Assembly (NCBI GenBank): GCA_963854835.1
Contig: OY978525.1
Location: 97,543,388 to 97,607,387 of the forward strand
Direction of reading: 5' to 3'
Origin: Megamerina dolium
Taxonomy: Eukaryota > Arthropoda > Insecta > Diptera > Megamerinidae
Length of the DNA: 64,000 nt
Shown here: in pieces, positions 1-12,743 of the stretch
How positions within the stretch are numbered: position 1 is the first letter of the stretch
How the letters are laid out: each line of letters starts with the position of its first letter
Program-made: the position numbers and the translations under genes
The notes under the pieces: model-generated
The model's input: only the letters and a program-made list of their open reading frames with translations
Told to the model about the DNA's origin: nothing
Database searches by the model: none

Positions 1-900
1 ACGCAAACAGACGTCTGAAAATGTTTATGGTCCTGATACTGTAACAGCCAATCACGTGCAATTTTGGTTTCGTTGATTTCGTTCCGGTAATTTCGATGTC
101 AAAGATGCACCACGTTCTGGAAGGCCAATTGTCGAAAATATCTATAAAAATAATGCAAATCGTCGAGTCTGACCGTCATGGAGGCACTGTTTCTATTGCC
201 CATGAGCTAAACATTGTACAAAAAAACGGTTGGAACCATTCAAATAAAGCTGGATACAAAAAGAAGCTCGGAAAACCTCATGGACCGAATTTCCATGCTG
301 AATAGCAGCAAAATCGATCCATTTCTGAAGCGGATGGTTACTGGTGATGAAAAGTGGGTCACTTACGACAACGTCAAGCGAAAACGGTCATGGTCGAATA
401 GCGGTGAGCCGGCGCAAACGGTGGCCAAGCCAGGATTGACGGTCAGGAAGGTTTTGCTATGTGTTTGGTGGGATTGGCAGGGAATCATCTACTATGAGCT
501 GCTCCCCTAAGGCCAAACTCTTAATTCGGACCTCTACTGTCAACAATTGGACCATCTGAAGGGAGTAATCTCCCAGAAGCGGCCAGCTTTGGCCAATTGT
601 GTTCCATCAGGACAACACTAGGCCACACACATCGATAGTGACTCGCCAGAAGCTCCGGGAGCTTGGTTGTGAGGTTCTTATGCATCCACCTTATAGTCCG
701 GACCTGGCATCAAGTGATTACTACCTGTTCCTGTCTAAGGTGAATGATTTTGCTGGTGAAAAATTCTCCTCAAGAGAAGCTTGTGAAAATCGACTGTCCG
801 AATTTTTTGCCAATAGGGACGAGGGTTTCTATGAGGGTGGCATTATGAAATTACCTTCAAAATGGCAACAAGTTATTGAATAAAACGGTGCATATTTGAC
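1..900 (+). pseudogene. Mariner transposase fossil (Tc1/mariner, D,D34D)
   Basis: Decayed cut-and-paste transposase that would bind element ends and catalyse excision and integration. The frame is broken across three phases: an N-terminal piece around 96-305, the first catalytic block (VTGDEKW) around 350, and the C-terminal piece 599-883 with HQDNTRPH and PDLASSDYYLF. The second and third catalytic aspartates are separated by exactly 34 residues, the mariner signature. At least two frameshifts, and stop codons elsewhere, make it non-functional. The frame ends in GIMKLPSKWQQVIE, a normal mariner C-terminus. The left end lies at or beyond the window edge and I could not identify a right inverted repeat with confidence. 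The copy at 47268-47632 looks like the same family. Confidence 0.85.
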
Positions 901-1687
901 CTAAATCTCATCATTCTAACTATGCTAAATAAATCCTTCAATTTAATGCAAAAATAATGGATTTCTTTTATATACTTTTTTATACTTATATATATTTGAA
1001 TTTATTACTATTGGACGATAATGTTTGACTCCAAGAAAATAACGTTTTTGTTTTAAAACTCAATGCTTTCGTTCAAATACACCCTCTTTTCAAGTAGCTA
1101 AATCCAATGATTTTAACATATTTCATTATATTGAAAATATTTTCAATTATCTAAAACTCTGATAAATTTGCAAAAACTTAAAAGTCACACGGAAAAAAAG
1201 TGAATAGAATGCATTCAATTTCACTATTAATCAATACAAAAAAATAGTAGCTAAATAAATGGCGGCATGAAATAAATACATATACATATACAAGTATTAT
1301 ATATAGGTAGTTATATAGTGGCCAAATTGAAATTTCATATTTCATCGATACCTACTCATAATGATCATGATGACTATGGCATGATCTCCATTTCAAATCA
1401 AATTTAATTTTCAACCTGAATAAACATCATCAATATTTCAAGGTTAAAATTATGTGTAATTTTCCACTTTTTTTTTTGGTGCTTCTCTCCTATAATTATT
1501 AAATAAAACATACAAAACAAAAAATTGAAACAAAATAAAATCAAGAATTTCATCAACGTTTCATTTTCCACACAATTAAGTAAACACACACGGAAAAAAA
1601 GGGTTTTAAACGAGTAAATATGTCTCAGTGAAATCTGATACCTGTACCTACTGATGGTGCTCACACAGCGGCAGTAGCGATGATAGC

Positions 1688-1866
1688 GATAATGTTGATG
1701 ATGATGATGATGATGATGGCGGTGGCGGTCGTTGATGGTGATATTAGTAGCGGTGGTGGCGGTGTTGCTATTACTGCTATAGCTGTAGCTGGCACCTATC
1801 CACATGACACCCAATTAGATGCACAAATACAGATACTTTAGCTACTACTACTACTATTACTACTAC
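1688..1866. repeat. Trinucleotide microsatellites (GAT/GGT and CTA)
   Basis: A run of GATGAT units passes into GGCGGT units at about 1692-1760. A separate run of CTACTA and TTACTA units lies at about 1841-1866. These imperfect trinucleotide repeats create spurious open frames on both strands. Confidence 0.8.
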
Positions 1867-3400
1867 CACATACTTCGATTTCGATTGCAAAATGATTTAC
1901 TCATTCGAACAACTAACTGACTAACTGATCGTTGCACGGTCGAAAAGGCAAACAAACAATGTTTAGCGAAGTGAAGGGAATTGTTGTTGAAATTCAAAAC
2001 TCCAAAATGATAGAATGAAACGAAAAAAAAAAAGAAATGAAATTCTTTAATCGGCTCATGTCATGGAACATTCTTAAATAATTCAATGAAGTGTAGCATG
2101 GGTTGATGTGGTAATATGATCGGCATCAGAAAATACAAAATATATACGTACACCGATATGTGCATATACCTATATATGTATTAACTCTTTCCTAATGTGT
2201 GTGTATGTACGTATACGTATAATACATAAGTATCTTATGAATATTGTATTTATTAATTTTTTGATTCGTACGCTTTGAAGTTACGGGTATATTATACGAT
2301 GTATACATATGCCTATATGTATTCAATGAAAGTTATCACAAAAATCACGGCTGTGAATATATTAGGACGGGTAAATTGATTGCCCACTAATAGAATAGCG
2401 CAAAAAAAAAGTTTGGGTGTAGTTCTAAGTATATTTGCCAGGTTTAACCCCCTCACGACAATAAAGAAGTATTGCTAACCATACAAATTTTATTTTATTT
2501 TTTATAAATTATTTTTGATAATCCAAAATGTCGTATAAGCTAACCTATTACATATTAATGGGCAATCTTCTAAGGTTCCAATTTTCGATGTAGCGTTCGA
2601 GCATTTCAAGTGGAATGACTTCTAATTCGTCAACCGTAGTTGACTTATCAAAGGATCTGGGCAGCCAGATTTCTTTGTCCGACAGCAATAATCAGTTAAT
2701 CAAAATGCAAGAGATCCCAATAGACATCTGGTTTCTTGGGCAAATTTACTTAAAATTATACGAAGATTGTTTATTTTCTATTAGCTTCATTATGTTTTGT
2801 TCGAACGAACGATTTGACCCACCCTAGTATACATATTACCTATACCACATACATATATTCGTTTTAACAGTAGTATTCTAGTAATAATGCACATCATTAC
2901 TCTAATATTTAAGCAAAATGATCACGTTACCATTATACATAGTATAGCATATAGTATTTTGAAAAATTAAAAATTTCAATATTTTTGTTATTTTCTCCAT
3001 GCCGTTGATACATTTGTATAAAAATCGTTATGCATTGAAGGTAATCGTATACTGTGTGTAATATAAATATGTACATAGTGTAACATGTTCTTAATTTCAC
3101 TTTCGATCGAAATCTATTTTAGAAACTGGTGAAAAATTATATCTACTTCTATTTACGTATTATTATTGTTTGAATATTGTCTGAATATGCCATTTTGCAT
3201 TTTTTGAAAAACTGTAAATAATTGTTAATCTAAGGCGAAATTCAATATTTGTTAATTCATATTTTATTAAGCGTTTAATAGAACAATTTGATTAATCTAA
3301 ATTATAAATAATAATCAAAAGATTTATCAATCATATTACAATTTATTCAAATAATCATGATGTTGATTCATCAAAATTTTAATTATTCAATTAAATAGAA

Positions 3401-3588
3401 TTTTGAATAATCGTAATATGATTATTCAAAATATTTATAGTACTTATAATAAGTACAATAATTACAATATGTATAAAGAACGCAGGTAGCTTTTAAAATT
3501 TTCAACATATTAATTATTTAATAAACATAATAAGATTATTCAAAATATTTATGGTATCATACTTATAGTAAGTACAATAATTACAAAG
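3401..3588. repeat. 114-bp direct repeat with palindrome
   Basis: The block GATTATTCAAAATATTTAT begins at 3420 and again at 3534, each followed by a shared TAAGTACAATAATTAC segment. The first copy overlaps an inverted repeat, arms 3400-3412 and 3420-3432 with a 7-base loop. Origin unknown; it may be an old AT-rich mobile element end. Confidence 0.6.
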
Positions 3589-4324
3589 CTTTTCAAAGCT
3601 ACAAATGTAAGAGGAATTTTCAAAAACAAAAGTAAACTGAAATTGAAAAATATTTTTAATAAATCAGATTATTCGATTAAAAGAGAAATTTAATAATACA
3701 GCCATAATTCTAAGGAATATGTATTTTCATAAGAAATTTTCAACTATTAGATCATTTAATATTAATTGTCTACTTTATACATAGTTTGCATTTAGCCTTA
3801 GCAGAATATTCTGGGCGATTTCTATATATAACTCAAATATATTTGGTCTTAACTTAAAAATAGAGAACATTATGTATTAAGATCAATAACTAAAGATAAC
3901 ATAGTACCGATGGGCAATATATCGATTGATATATCGAGACACTTCAAGTCTAACCAGTTTTTGAAGAACCTAATTTTTGCGTTATCGATAAAAATTCTTC
4001 AATGCGTTGTGGGTCAGGCTAGTTTCTTGTTTGGGTTGTTGTGGTGTTTGAAGCTAAATGTGATTTAAAATTGGGTTTTGAGCACCATTTTAAACCCATT
4101 TCTTCATCGAGCACTGATCTAATTTTCCCGTAAAAATTTCTGTTCGCCATGAAAACTCGCTACTGTGCTTAGTACATATAAAACACACAAGACCTACCTA
4201 AGCTATAAGAAAGTCATGTCACACGAGAAGTAATATAGCAAGTTAGTGACTTTCATCTTGGATTAGCAACTCTGAAAATACCACAGGTATGTGTTTCTCA
4301 CGATGACTCCCAGGGGAAGTATGT

Positions 4325-4520
4325 ATCAAGAGAGACTCTCGCCTGCGATATCAGCCTTTTCATTACACTCAACGCGTGTATGGCCGGGAACCCATATGGG
4401 CATACTGTGATGCACGCCTTCATAGTTTTGGATAAGTGGTGGCGGATTGCAAAGCTTTAATTTCTTCCTCAATGTCGACAAAGACAACAACATTACATTT
4501 TTCCGTGGTGTGTAGCTCTA
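4325..4520 (-). pseudogene. LINE RNase H domain scrap (I/R1-like)
   Basis: Fragment of the RNase H domain that in I/R1-like LINEs follows the reverse transcriptase. On the minus strand one frame reads through VFVDIEEEIKAL (the position of the usual DSQAAIKAL block) to a stop. After a frameshift, MPIWVPGH and NEKADIAG carry the conserved His and the last catalytic Asp. No reverse transcriptase or zinc-knuckle part is visible next to it, so this is a short relic. Confidence 0.65.
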
Positions 4521-4929
4521 ATAATCGATAAGCCTCGGGTAATCGCCCGAGTATTTGTCTGGAAAAATGTGTCATTATTAGATAATCGTATATAATGATC
4601 TATTGCCACTTTCAGTCATTTGTCTATGTCCATTTGCGATTTATTTGTACATTTCAGGATGCCATCTTTTGGTGTTTTTTTTTATATTCGGTTGTTGTAA
4701 GAAATCTTACCTTTAAATCGGAGTATTGATATAAGATTGTTTGTTGTTTCCCTAAGCGTGTTGTTATTGAAGTTAGGAATCTACCTCAGTTGCAGCGTGG
4801 TATTGAAGACCATATTTTTATGTGTAGGTTGATAGGAAAGAGATATAGAAACACAGACTGATATAGTTTGGTTCTGTTTCCCATAAAATTTTTATTTACT
4901 AATAATCTGTTTTTATAAAATGCTTTATT

Positions 4930-5360
4930 GTTCCTTGGGCTAATGCCCACAATAACATAAATATTTTATCCACTCTTCTTGATTTTCTATAACTCGGGCA
5001 CAACGGCTGGGAATACTTCAGATCACATTTTTCGTGTAGTCCGGTGGAAAAATACGCCATTGACGTTGAATGAAATCATCAAGCGGCTTTAACTTTCTCA
5101 ATGTTTATCACCGAAGCCTGGACTTGATGAACAATGTGAACAATGTACTGATGATATTGTTGCTACGTATGGCTTGATGTTGGAACGACCGTTTACATTC
5201 CTTTCGCGTTTCCATTGCTCCACACGTTGAATGGACGAATGACTTCGAATTTTTCATTACTTTGGCAGTCGCTGCAAAGTTTTGGGCCATGATGGTGACA
5301 AACTAAGAAAACTGCTTTAAAACGTTTTTCGAAATACTCGGAGTTCATGGTTTTACTCCA
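4930..5360 (-). pseudogene. Tc1-like transposase relic with internal deletion
   Basis: On the minus strand an N-terminal segment starts MNSEYFEKRFKAVFL near 5348, followed in another frame by NFAATAKVMKNSKSFVHS, resembling a helix-turn-helix DNA-binding region of Tc1-like transposases. Soon after (about 5090-4930) the frame resembles the extreme C-terminus (IPSRCARVIENQEEWIKY, after a stop). The catalytic core is absent, so this is an internally deleted, non-autonomous relic. Family assignment rests on motif resemblance only. Confidence 0.5.
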
Positions 5361-5419
5361 CAAATCATAAACAAAGACTGACAGCGCTGTCAAACTATGT
5401 GTCATCAACTCATCATCTC

Positions 5420-7455
5420 ATCAACTCGTCAATATTATTTGATATTTACCTTTGTATACACAATTACATACTTTCATGCATACAATTACATACACATTCA
5501 TGAAGGAAATCCGATGAAAATGTTCAAATTGCAATTACATATAGTAAGAGTATTTGGATGTATGTTTTGGGATTAGCACGAGTGTACTACTATGAAGTGA
5601 GTGATTATCGTGGTGATGGTGGTGGTGGTTGTGATTCTAATACAATCACAATCAACTCGTTATGCATTACGTTTTTCTTGTTTCTTTTGGCCATTGAAAT
5701 GACGATCTGTTGTCAAACAGGATTTTAAATATTGCCATTTGAATATCTAATGTTCTTTTTTTTTGCTGTAGTTGGCGTTTTGTTTGTATTTGTAAATGAT
5801 TTGTCTATACAGTTATAGTGTCGAAAATAATCCCAAAAGAGATTTACGTTTCACCTTTTTTTTTTTTGCTGTTAAATTTAATGTGTGATTGTTTGCACAA
5901 ATTTTCTTCTTCATTTGATTAAGCCGATGTTGTTGTTGCAAATGAAATCAAAACAAAATTCAATTTACTGCAAAAGTTAAGGCACAAAAAAAACTACATA
6001 AATTTATCGCTAGAGAACACAATCAAATCAAATACATACATACGTACCAGTATGTCACCACCAAAGCACTACGCAATATTTCATCACATGATACGATATC
6101 GTATCACATCCCGTTGTAACATTTTTCTTTTCATGCAAATTACAATTTATTCATTTGTTTTTATTCTCATTCTACCTGATGATTGCAGAAAATTCTCTTT
6201 GATTTTTAAATTGTTTCCTTCGTTTCTCTCTTGTACAATAGAATGCTGGAATGTTATTTGAACTTTTTTTTTGCGATTTTTATATTGATTTCTTTAAAGG
6301 AAGAAAATCAATAAAGTCGTAATTTTGTTCTTACAGGATAATTTCTATAGTCGAATAGTAATTTCAGTTCATACCATTAATATTTAAATATGTTTCCAGT
6401 CTCTTATTTGATTTATATTTTACCAGTATATTAAGTCTTCTTGGAGAAAGTCTATGACCGGAAATTTGTCAGAGAATGTAGTACCAACTATCAAATATGT
6501 GTCAATATAAATTGATAGACATTAAACGGTAGTTGTATAAATATCATTTCACATTAACGAACACGCAATCGTCTCGAAACAAAATGAAGTGAACTTACAT
6601 ACTTGCACATGTGCGTATGTATGAGTTCATGTACAACATATATGTATGCCGGTATGTACCGTCTGTACGTACGATGAGTACTTGAGTTAAGTGTTTTGAT
6701 GCATAAACATTGTGACGATTATTGACTAAATGGAGAGAGACGACGACTCTTATATGAATTGACAATGGTTGCTGCTGTTTAAATATTATGTTTGGATTTA
6801 TGTATAGCTTTTCATGTCTTTCTTATTTCGAATCAATCGAATTGTAAAGACCCAACGCACATTTATCAATAGCGACTTCATGTATACATGTACTTATAAG
6901 CTTGTACACAATTCAATTGAACAAAATGCAGCTGAGTGACCCAAAAAGAAATTGTGTGAAAAACGTATAAATATGAGCAAATGTATAATAGTTGAAAAAG
7001 AAGAGGAGGATATATTTATAGAGTGTATTATATGATAACCGCTTAGTTCTTTGAAGAAGCTCATAGAAGATTGTTTCTTAATCAAATTTTTAAGATATTA
7101 ACAGATTGTTCATAATCTTAAGAAGTCCCTATCCCTAACACATATAAAAAAGACCTAAAATAACCCATATGGGTGGTAACTAGGGGTGATATTTCACCGG
7201 GCTTTTTATATATTGACACTAAGAGAAAAATGGCGTTATAAAATTAAACGCGGTCATTAAAGCGGATCAATTTGCACGCGTGCCAAATAATGGACAAATC
7301 GTACAACACAAAAGAAATCTATGGATAATTCAAAGTAAATTTGCATAAGAAGCCGATAACCAATCAATCCGCATAGAATAACTAACCACAGCGCTGCCAG
7401 ATATTCCTGTTATTGTTATTTTTATTTGAATTTTTAAAAATGTAGTATGTTATAG
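5420..7455. other. Non-coding stretch, nothing recognised
   Basis: AT-rich, with GT/GGT-rich patches (about 5605-5630), several poly-T tracts and CATACATAC-type motifs. No open frame longer than 70 codons has recognisable content. The segment at about 7100-7440 is less AT-rich and may be an unclassified repeat, but no end structure was found. Confidence 0.5.
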
Positions 7456-7459
7456 TGGT

Positions 7460-8810
7460 GATGTGGTGTTGTTTTCGCAAGGTAACGTGTCTATCTGCCT
7501 CAAACGGGTGGGACTAGCGCAATCCATGTTGAACTCCTCGCAAGTCAACCCACTGGATGTCATGTAGCTAGTTCTGCTTGCTATGTGATGTCACCTTCAA
7601 ATTTCAATGGGGTCCTCCACGTCGCGACCACCGGGAAACATCCTCCTTGCATCCGCTGGGAGACGACTAAAGTGAGAGGCAACCACCTCCTCGGTTAAAG
7701 GTTGTGCGTTGGGCTTGGGACCCGCACATAAAAACTTCCCACAATAAAAAATGAAATCGTGCCTCGGGTAAGGTGCCTCTATCCAGTTGGTTGATGTCTT
7801 CGAAAAATACAAGGCTGACATCACCGCTCTTCAGGAAATGCGATGGACGGGACAGGGTTGTTCTAAAAGAGCATCCACGACACCCCACGACATCAAAATA
7901 GTGCTTGGCGACTTTAATCCCCGGGTGGGAAAGGAAGGTACCTTTAGTTCAACTGTCGCAAAATTCAGCCTCCATTTTTATGTGTCGCAAAGAACAAACG
8001 AAGTCACACACAGAGAAAGCTTGACGCCTATAAGCTGCAATCACCAGAGACAGCAGATCACTCGATTATCGGATCTGCTTAAGGAGTGGCACAGACAGAG
8101 GTGAGTGCGGCGAGACGTCTTTTCAAGCGCAAAAAGAGAAAACAAGAAAGACACAAGTGTAAGAAGATAGAGATGAGTTGAGACAGGAATGAGACTCGAA
8201 AATTCATTAACATCAGAAATGACGTCAGCCTGGAGATATTGCGAAGAATCACTCTTGCTAACAGACGCAACTTTGAGCTAAGTAAGCAATTGAGGAGTCG
8301 GGCCCTCTCTCGAGCAACGAAACCACCCTCTATAAGTCTCTCATTACGCCTGTCCTTACATATGACGCCGAAGCTTGAATCAGTAATGACATCAGCCTGG
8401 AGATATTGCGAAGAATCACTCTTGCTAACAGACGCAACTTTGAGCTAAGTAAGCAATTGAGGAGTCGGTCCCTCTCTCGAGCAACGAAAACCACCCTCTA
8501 CAAGTCTCTCATTACGCCTGTCCTTACATATGACGCCGAAGCTTGAACAATTTCCACTTCAGATGAGAGAATTCTTGGAGTTTTCGAGACAAAAGTCCTA
8601 CGCAAGTACACGCTCGGGCTAAGAAGGCGTTATATTAGGAACACACTGGTGGACGACGCAAAAGAAGCAGACCCAACCTCCGGTAGATAGACCAAGTGCT
8701 GGTCTATCTAATTGGCGCCAGCTAGTGAAGGAAAGAGTTGGTTGGGGAAGCATGCTAGATTCGCAAATCGATTTTCGGTTTTAGTGGTTACATAAGTAAG
8801 TAAGTAAGTA
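7460..8810 (+). mobile_element. RTE-like non-LTR retrotransposon, internally deleted
   Basis: Self-copying retroelement remnant. A 5' non-coding part (about 7460-7786) leads into an AP-endonuclease-like start, KADITALQEMRWTGQG, at 7811 onward, with LGDFNPRVGKEGTF further on. The frame jumps over most of the reverse transcriptase to a basic linker (about 8100-8200) and then the C-terminal block SLEILRRITLANRRNFELSKQLRSR. The 3' end, after ATCGATTTTCGGTT, closes in a TAAG tandem tail (about 8791-8810), typical of RTE-type ends. Stops, a large internal deletion and a 167-bp duplication make it dead. The same family recurs at 12744, 18764, 43240, 51597 and 63690. Confidence 0.8.
8212..8548 (+). 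repeat. 167-bp tandem duplication inside the RTE-like element
   Basis: The segment from GACGTCAGCCTGGAG at 8221 recurs as GACATCAGCCTGGAG at 8388, and similarity runs through TATGACGCCGAAGCTTGAA in both copies. The copies differ by only a few substitutions, so the duplication is younger than the insertion. It repeats the C-terminal reverse-transcriptase segment. Confidence 0.9.
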
Positions 8811-9049
8811 GTATGTTATAGTTTTTACGGAGTAGTTTCTAAAAAGATTGGCTTTCATATATTCTATACTGGAAAAAATATTAAAGGAACTTATTTTTTC
8901 AATGTATTAATTTTTTAACTCCTTCCTCATAATTCCTCTGAGTTTTTACTAATGGAGTACCTGCGGAATATTTGAAAAAACAAAATTTACATTCTGTCGA
9001 AAAAGTGACGCTGAGTTTGAGTTTAATCTAATTAACAAAACATTTGTTA

Positions 9050-9600
9050 AACGTATTTTCCAGAATAGAGCGAGTTTAGCGATGTAAAACGGGTACCTCG
9101 ATGTCGTAATTTCAGTTTTGGAAAAAGCATAAAGTCGATAGGAGCCATATCAAATTAATATGGTGGTTGTGCGATTATATTTGTTGAGGCTTTCAGATTG
9201 ATAGTCTTGTGACCATCTCATGTAATCTGTCCTTTTTCGACGAATTCGCGTTCGCAAGTAATATTCTTTATTTACTTTTTATTTGCCGTTTGGTCTTCTA
9301 GCAAGAACTCCAAGTGCACGACACCGCGATAATTTCAGTCGAAGACGTTGATGATTGGCCAGAGCTAGGCAAATCTCCCACTATCTCTCGGCCGCTTTTG
9401 AATGCCCTGTACCATTCATATGCTCGTATTTTTGATAAAGTCGACTCGATTTCATAGCATTTTCAGTAATGCGGCACACAAAATCCCATTTACAATGCAA
9501 AATTTTCGACAAATTCTTTGTTTGCAAATTTTTTCAAAAATACACGTGAGAAAACTGATCACTGTAAACAAACGAATTGTCACATGCTCTTAATTATAGA
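9050..9600 (-). pseudogene. Mariner transposase relic, internally deleted
   Basis: Reading the minus strand, an N-terminal region carries RAYEWYRAFKSGREIVGDL (helix-turn-helix part of mariner transposases). It then jumps to VNKEYYLRTRIRRKR, the region before the second catalytic residue, and ends near QPPY, FDMAPIDF and LFPKL, the degraded third catalytic block. Several stops. It resembles the copy at 25690-26590, which shares the AQPPY/DLAPC type of C-terminal block. Confidence 0.65.
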
Positions 9601-9619
9601 GAACAGTTGTGCCAACTGA

Positions 9620-11455
9620 GGCACAAACAAAATTTTGAAAATCCCTCTAACCGGGATTTTTAAATTACCGATTCCCGATACTTTTTTGACTGAATGTATT
9701 TTATCATTGAAAATTGTTTATATAAAACTAAAATTTTGTAGATTGAATCAAAATTAATCATTTTAAGATATAAATAGATTTTTAATTTAAACTTGATTTA
9801 AGCTTGTTTATACTTATTTCAATAAAGTTTGCTACTTATTTTATAAATATTCCATTATAATTCATGGTCGAACATTTTCTATGAACATTTCTCGTAGTTT
9901 AAATGAGAATTTTCAACCTTACCCCATTTTTATGATTTAATATGCGTTTCCTTTGATTATAATCAATGTTTTCTTCAGGGTGTAGTAAATCAGTATATCC
10001 GTATAGGAATGTTGGGGAATGTACTGCGATTGTATGTATTATCAATATACAAATACTGTACATATATAGTCATTGTGAAATAAAGAAGATGAAGTATGGC
10101 GAATTTGTTTGGAACGACGATTTTTTGTTGTACTTGCTTCGCGAGAGATATGCATCATTCGTCTTTGAATTTATTTCACCTTCAATATAAGTACATATAT
10201 TTCATCGTATTATTTATTAATTAATATATGCAAACATTAAAATTTTAAAAATCAGAAAATATGTTATAGCTTGACAAAAAAAAGTGAAGTTTTCATTATG
10301 AACTCTAATTTGTAACAGTAGTTCGGTTGACGGTCACCCGTGGCTCAACCTTACCTAAGCTATTAGAATAAACAAAATATTACCAGTATTTCTAACTAAA
10401 GTAAAATACACTCATTGAAGTATGATACATACGAGTCGGTAGGTAAATAAGTAAGGCACTACTGAAATCGATTGATACGCAAACATGTACATTGTAAACA
10501 TGTACATATAGTACTCATTAGACTCGTTAATATGTAAGTGAAGTGTTATTTTGATTGATCATTGACATTTACAATACATTCGACTCAATCATGCATTCAT
10601 ATGAAAATATTATGAATCCAGTATGATTTTTGATATGGCAATCTATTACTTAGCTCACTCTACTATACGTAGGTACATATGTAACTACTTCTACTATAGT
10701 ATATAAGAGTAATATTGTTTGTAATTCTTATTCTTAATCATTTCAAGTGTTTTTCTTTCCCTCCGCCTAACATTTTCATTTCAATTTGTTATTTTTATTT
10801 GTTCTTATTCTCATATTATATTTTTTTTTTATTGGTGAGCTCATTATTGTTTGTTGATTGCCTACTTCATCATATGTACATTGTATGTATAACTTTTTTT
10901 GTCCTACTTCTGTGTGTGAGTAGTGGGTGATAAATGGCGTGATTGTGTGATGATATTATGTACATACATATTGTTAATGAATGCTGTGCTTTTGTTTTGA
11001 CATGCAATAAAGCAATGTTTCTTGCACTGTTTGACATTATATTGATGTTGTTGTTGTTGTTGTTCAAATGATTACTTTTGTTTTTTATATCATACATCTA
11101 TATTTATACTTCTATACACTCGTATTCTTTTTTGTTTCTGGTAACTGAATATAATCCAATTTGCTTTAGTATGCCTTAGTTCATAAGTTCGAATATTTGG
11201 CATTAACAATTAATTTAGATTTTTTTTTCCATAATTATGGGGTTCAAATGACAAGCCGAAATAAGGTATTATTTTTGTATAGCTTTCAAAACAAATCTAC
11301 TTTACCAGGTACCCGATTGGGGTTTTGATGCCAATGCCACTGGCAACATGTAAATTATTAAAAGAAAGGTACACCATCGGTGGTGCTAAAACACGCTGGT
11401 GACAGATGGCTAGTTGTCGAACTTGTAGGCTTGTAGACTTGTGGGTGGAATGGAG
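9620..11455. other. Non-coding stretch, nothing recognised
   Basis: AT-rich, with TACATA-type motifs and a TTG/TTGTTG run at about 11044-11064. Short open frames at 9966 and 10715 have no recognisable motif and a composition like the surrounding sequence. Confidence 0.5.
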
Positions 11456-11460
11456 CTTAA

Positions 11461-11590
11461 GTCGGATTATACGGCTTTTAAAATACCATACTAATAATAA
11501 ATAAAATAATACTAAAATTCTAACAGTCGGACTATGCAGCTTTTAAAATACTGTACTAATAATAAATAAAATAATACTAAAATTCAAACA
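11461..11590. repeat. 65-bp tandem duplication
   Basis: GTCGGATTATACGGCTTTTA at 11461 recurs as GTCGGACTATGCAGCTTTTA at 11526. Both are followed by nearly identical TAATAATAAATAAAATAATA segments. Two copies, directly abutting the LINE tail that follows. Confidence 0.85.
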
Positions 11591-11900
11591 AGCCATTACC
11601 TTATTGGTAGGCATGTCAGTAGAGTAGGAGCATCGTATTAAAACTATTTCAGAGGCTGTCAAGAGGAAGAAACTGGACGTTTTCTGTGCGGATGCTTGGC
11701 TCTATGTGTGATAAGGCTTAATACGCTCGGGATCGAGTTTCTCCACAGTATCACGAGAGTTGCAAACATAAAATTATTATTACAGAAGATTTCGTTCATT
11801 AAATCCACAGAGAAACTTTGGAGGACCCAGTATGATATGGATCAGTGTCAGTAGTATCACAATGTGCCTTAAGTTGGTTTAAGTGCGTCATAAGGCTGCC
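11590..11900 (+). pseudogene. LINE C-terminal zinc-knuckle region (I/R1-like)
   Basis: The plus strand reads HYLIGRHVSRVGA, then FRGCQEEE and LCGCLAL, a damaged Cys-Cys-His-Cys knuckle of the type found after the RNase H domain in I/R1-like LINEs. VANI and FIKSTEKLW follow, and then apparent 3' non-coding sequence (TATCACAATGTGCC). One stop interrupts the frame and the first knuckle Cys is missing. The 65-bp duplication lies where upstream coding sequence would be expected. Confidence 0.6.
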
Positions 11901-11959
11901 TACCCACCTATAATTTTGAGAAGCAACTTTTTCGAGTGCTTTACATGAGAAATTATCCT

Positions 11960-12740
11960 TCTTTTAAATCAAAAGAATATGAAAGCACTTTTAAACTAAC
12001 TTTTGGATGGTGAGATTTATTTTCATTCTATTATTTTTTTAGGAAAGTACACTTAAACGTTTTAAATTTTTGGAACTTCGCCGGAGCGCATCAAAATTAA
12101 AAAATCCATGTAGAACTTGTATTTCCCTGTTATAAAAAAAAACTTGAGATACAAAGACAATGCAAGACTTAGTATACAATATTTATTAAAATATAACTGC
12201 AAATCCGTTTAAATACTATAAAAGCACACTTCATAATGACTACGTTGTTTTGTTCATTTTTTTTTCTTAAATTATACTTAAACCATACATGATTTCAAAA
12301 ACAATACGAGTATAAACATCAGCAGGAGCAACATCTTTTGCATTATTCTTATAGGACTTGTTATAAATACATATACAAACATACATTTGAATAAAAATGC
12401 ATATAAATATACTATAATGGCACAATGACCACAATGAAATGAATGTATGTATTCGATGAGTTCACACAATTAATGTTTCAACAAATTGAAAAGTGAATTG
12501 ATTTGGCTCACATACAATGTTTAGTATATGTAATATATGAATATCAGAAAGCGGCTCTATTAAGGCGTAATTACATCCATATCTGGACATATAAAGGGTG
12601 TAATTTAAAGTGTTGTATTTTCCAATAGAGATTGAATGCAAAAGAATTTATCAAATATAGTAGCCCAAGTGCTATTTAAACTCAGTAAGGTTTACCATTA
12701 CATCATAGAAATATTTACACCACAGCACTTGATGAGAGAC
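11960..12740. other. Non-coding stretch, nothing recognised
   Basis: AT-rich. A 63-codon minus-strand open frame at 12278-12469 is hydrophobic but unrecognised and probably chance. Confidence 0.5.
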
Positions 12741-12743
12741 ACA

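Larger units (their letters stand above)
900..4320. other. Non-coding stretch, last visible Optix intron
   Basis: AT-rich sequence with no recognisable gene. A His/Tyr-rich minus-strand open frame at 1404-1814 is the reverse of a GAT/GGT repeat and is not believed. A short plus-strand open frame at 2615-2827 has no recognisable motif. Position relative to Optix (downstream of exon 3 on the minus strand) suggests intron; this is inference. Confidence 0.5.

Noticed and set aside
890..1000. Right terminal inverted repeat of the mariner at 1-900
   Set aside because: The left end is not in the window, so no inverted partner can be compared.
1404..1814. 136-codon His/Tyr-rich minus-strand open frame
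   Set aside because: It is the reverse reading of GAT/GGT trinucleotide repeats, with no domain and no conserved block.
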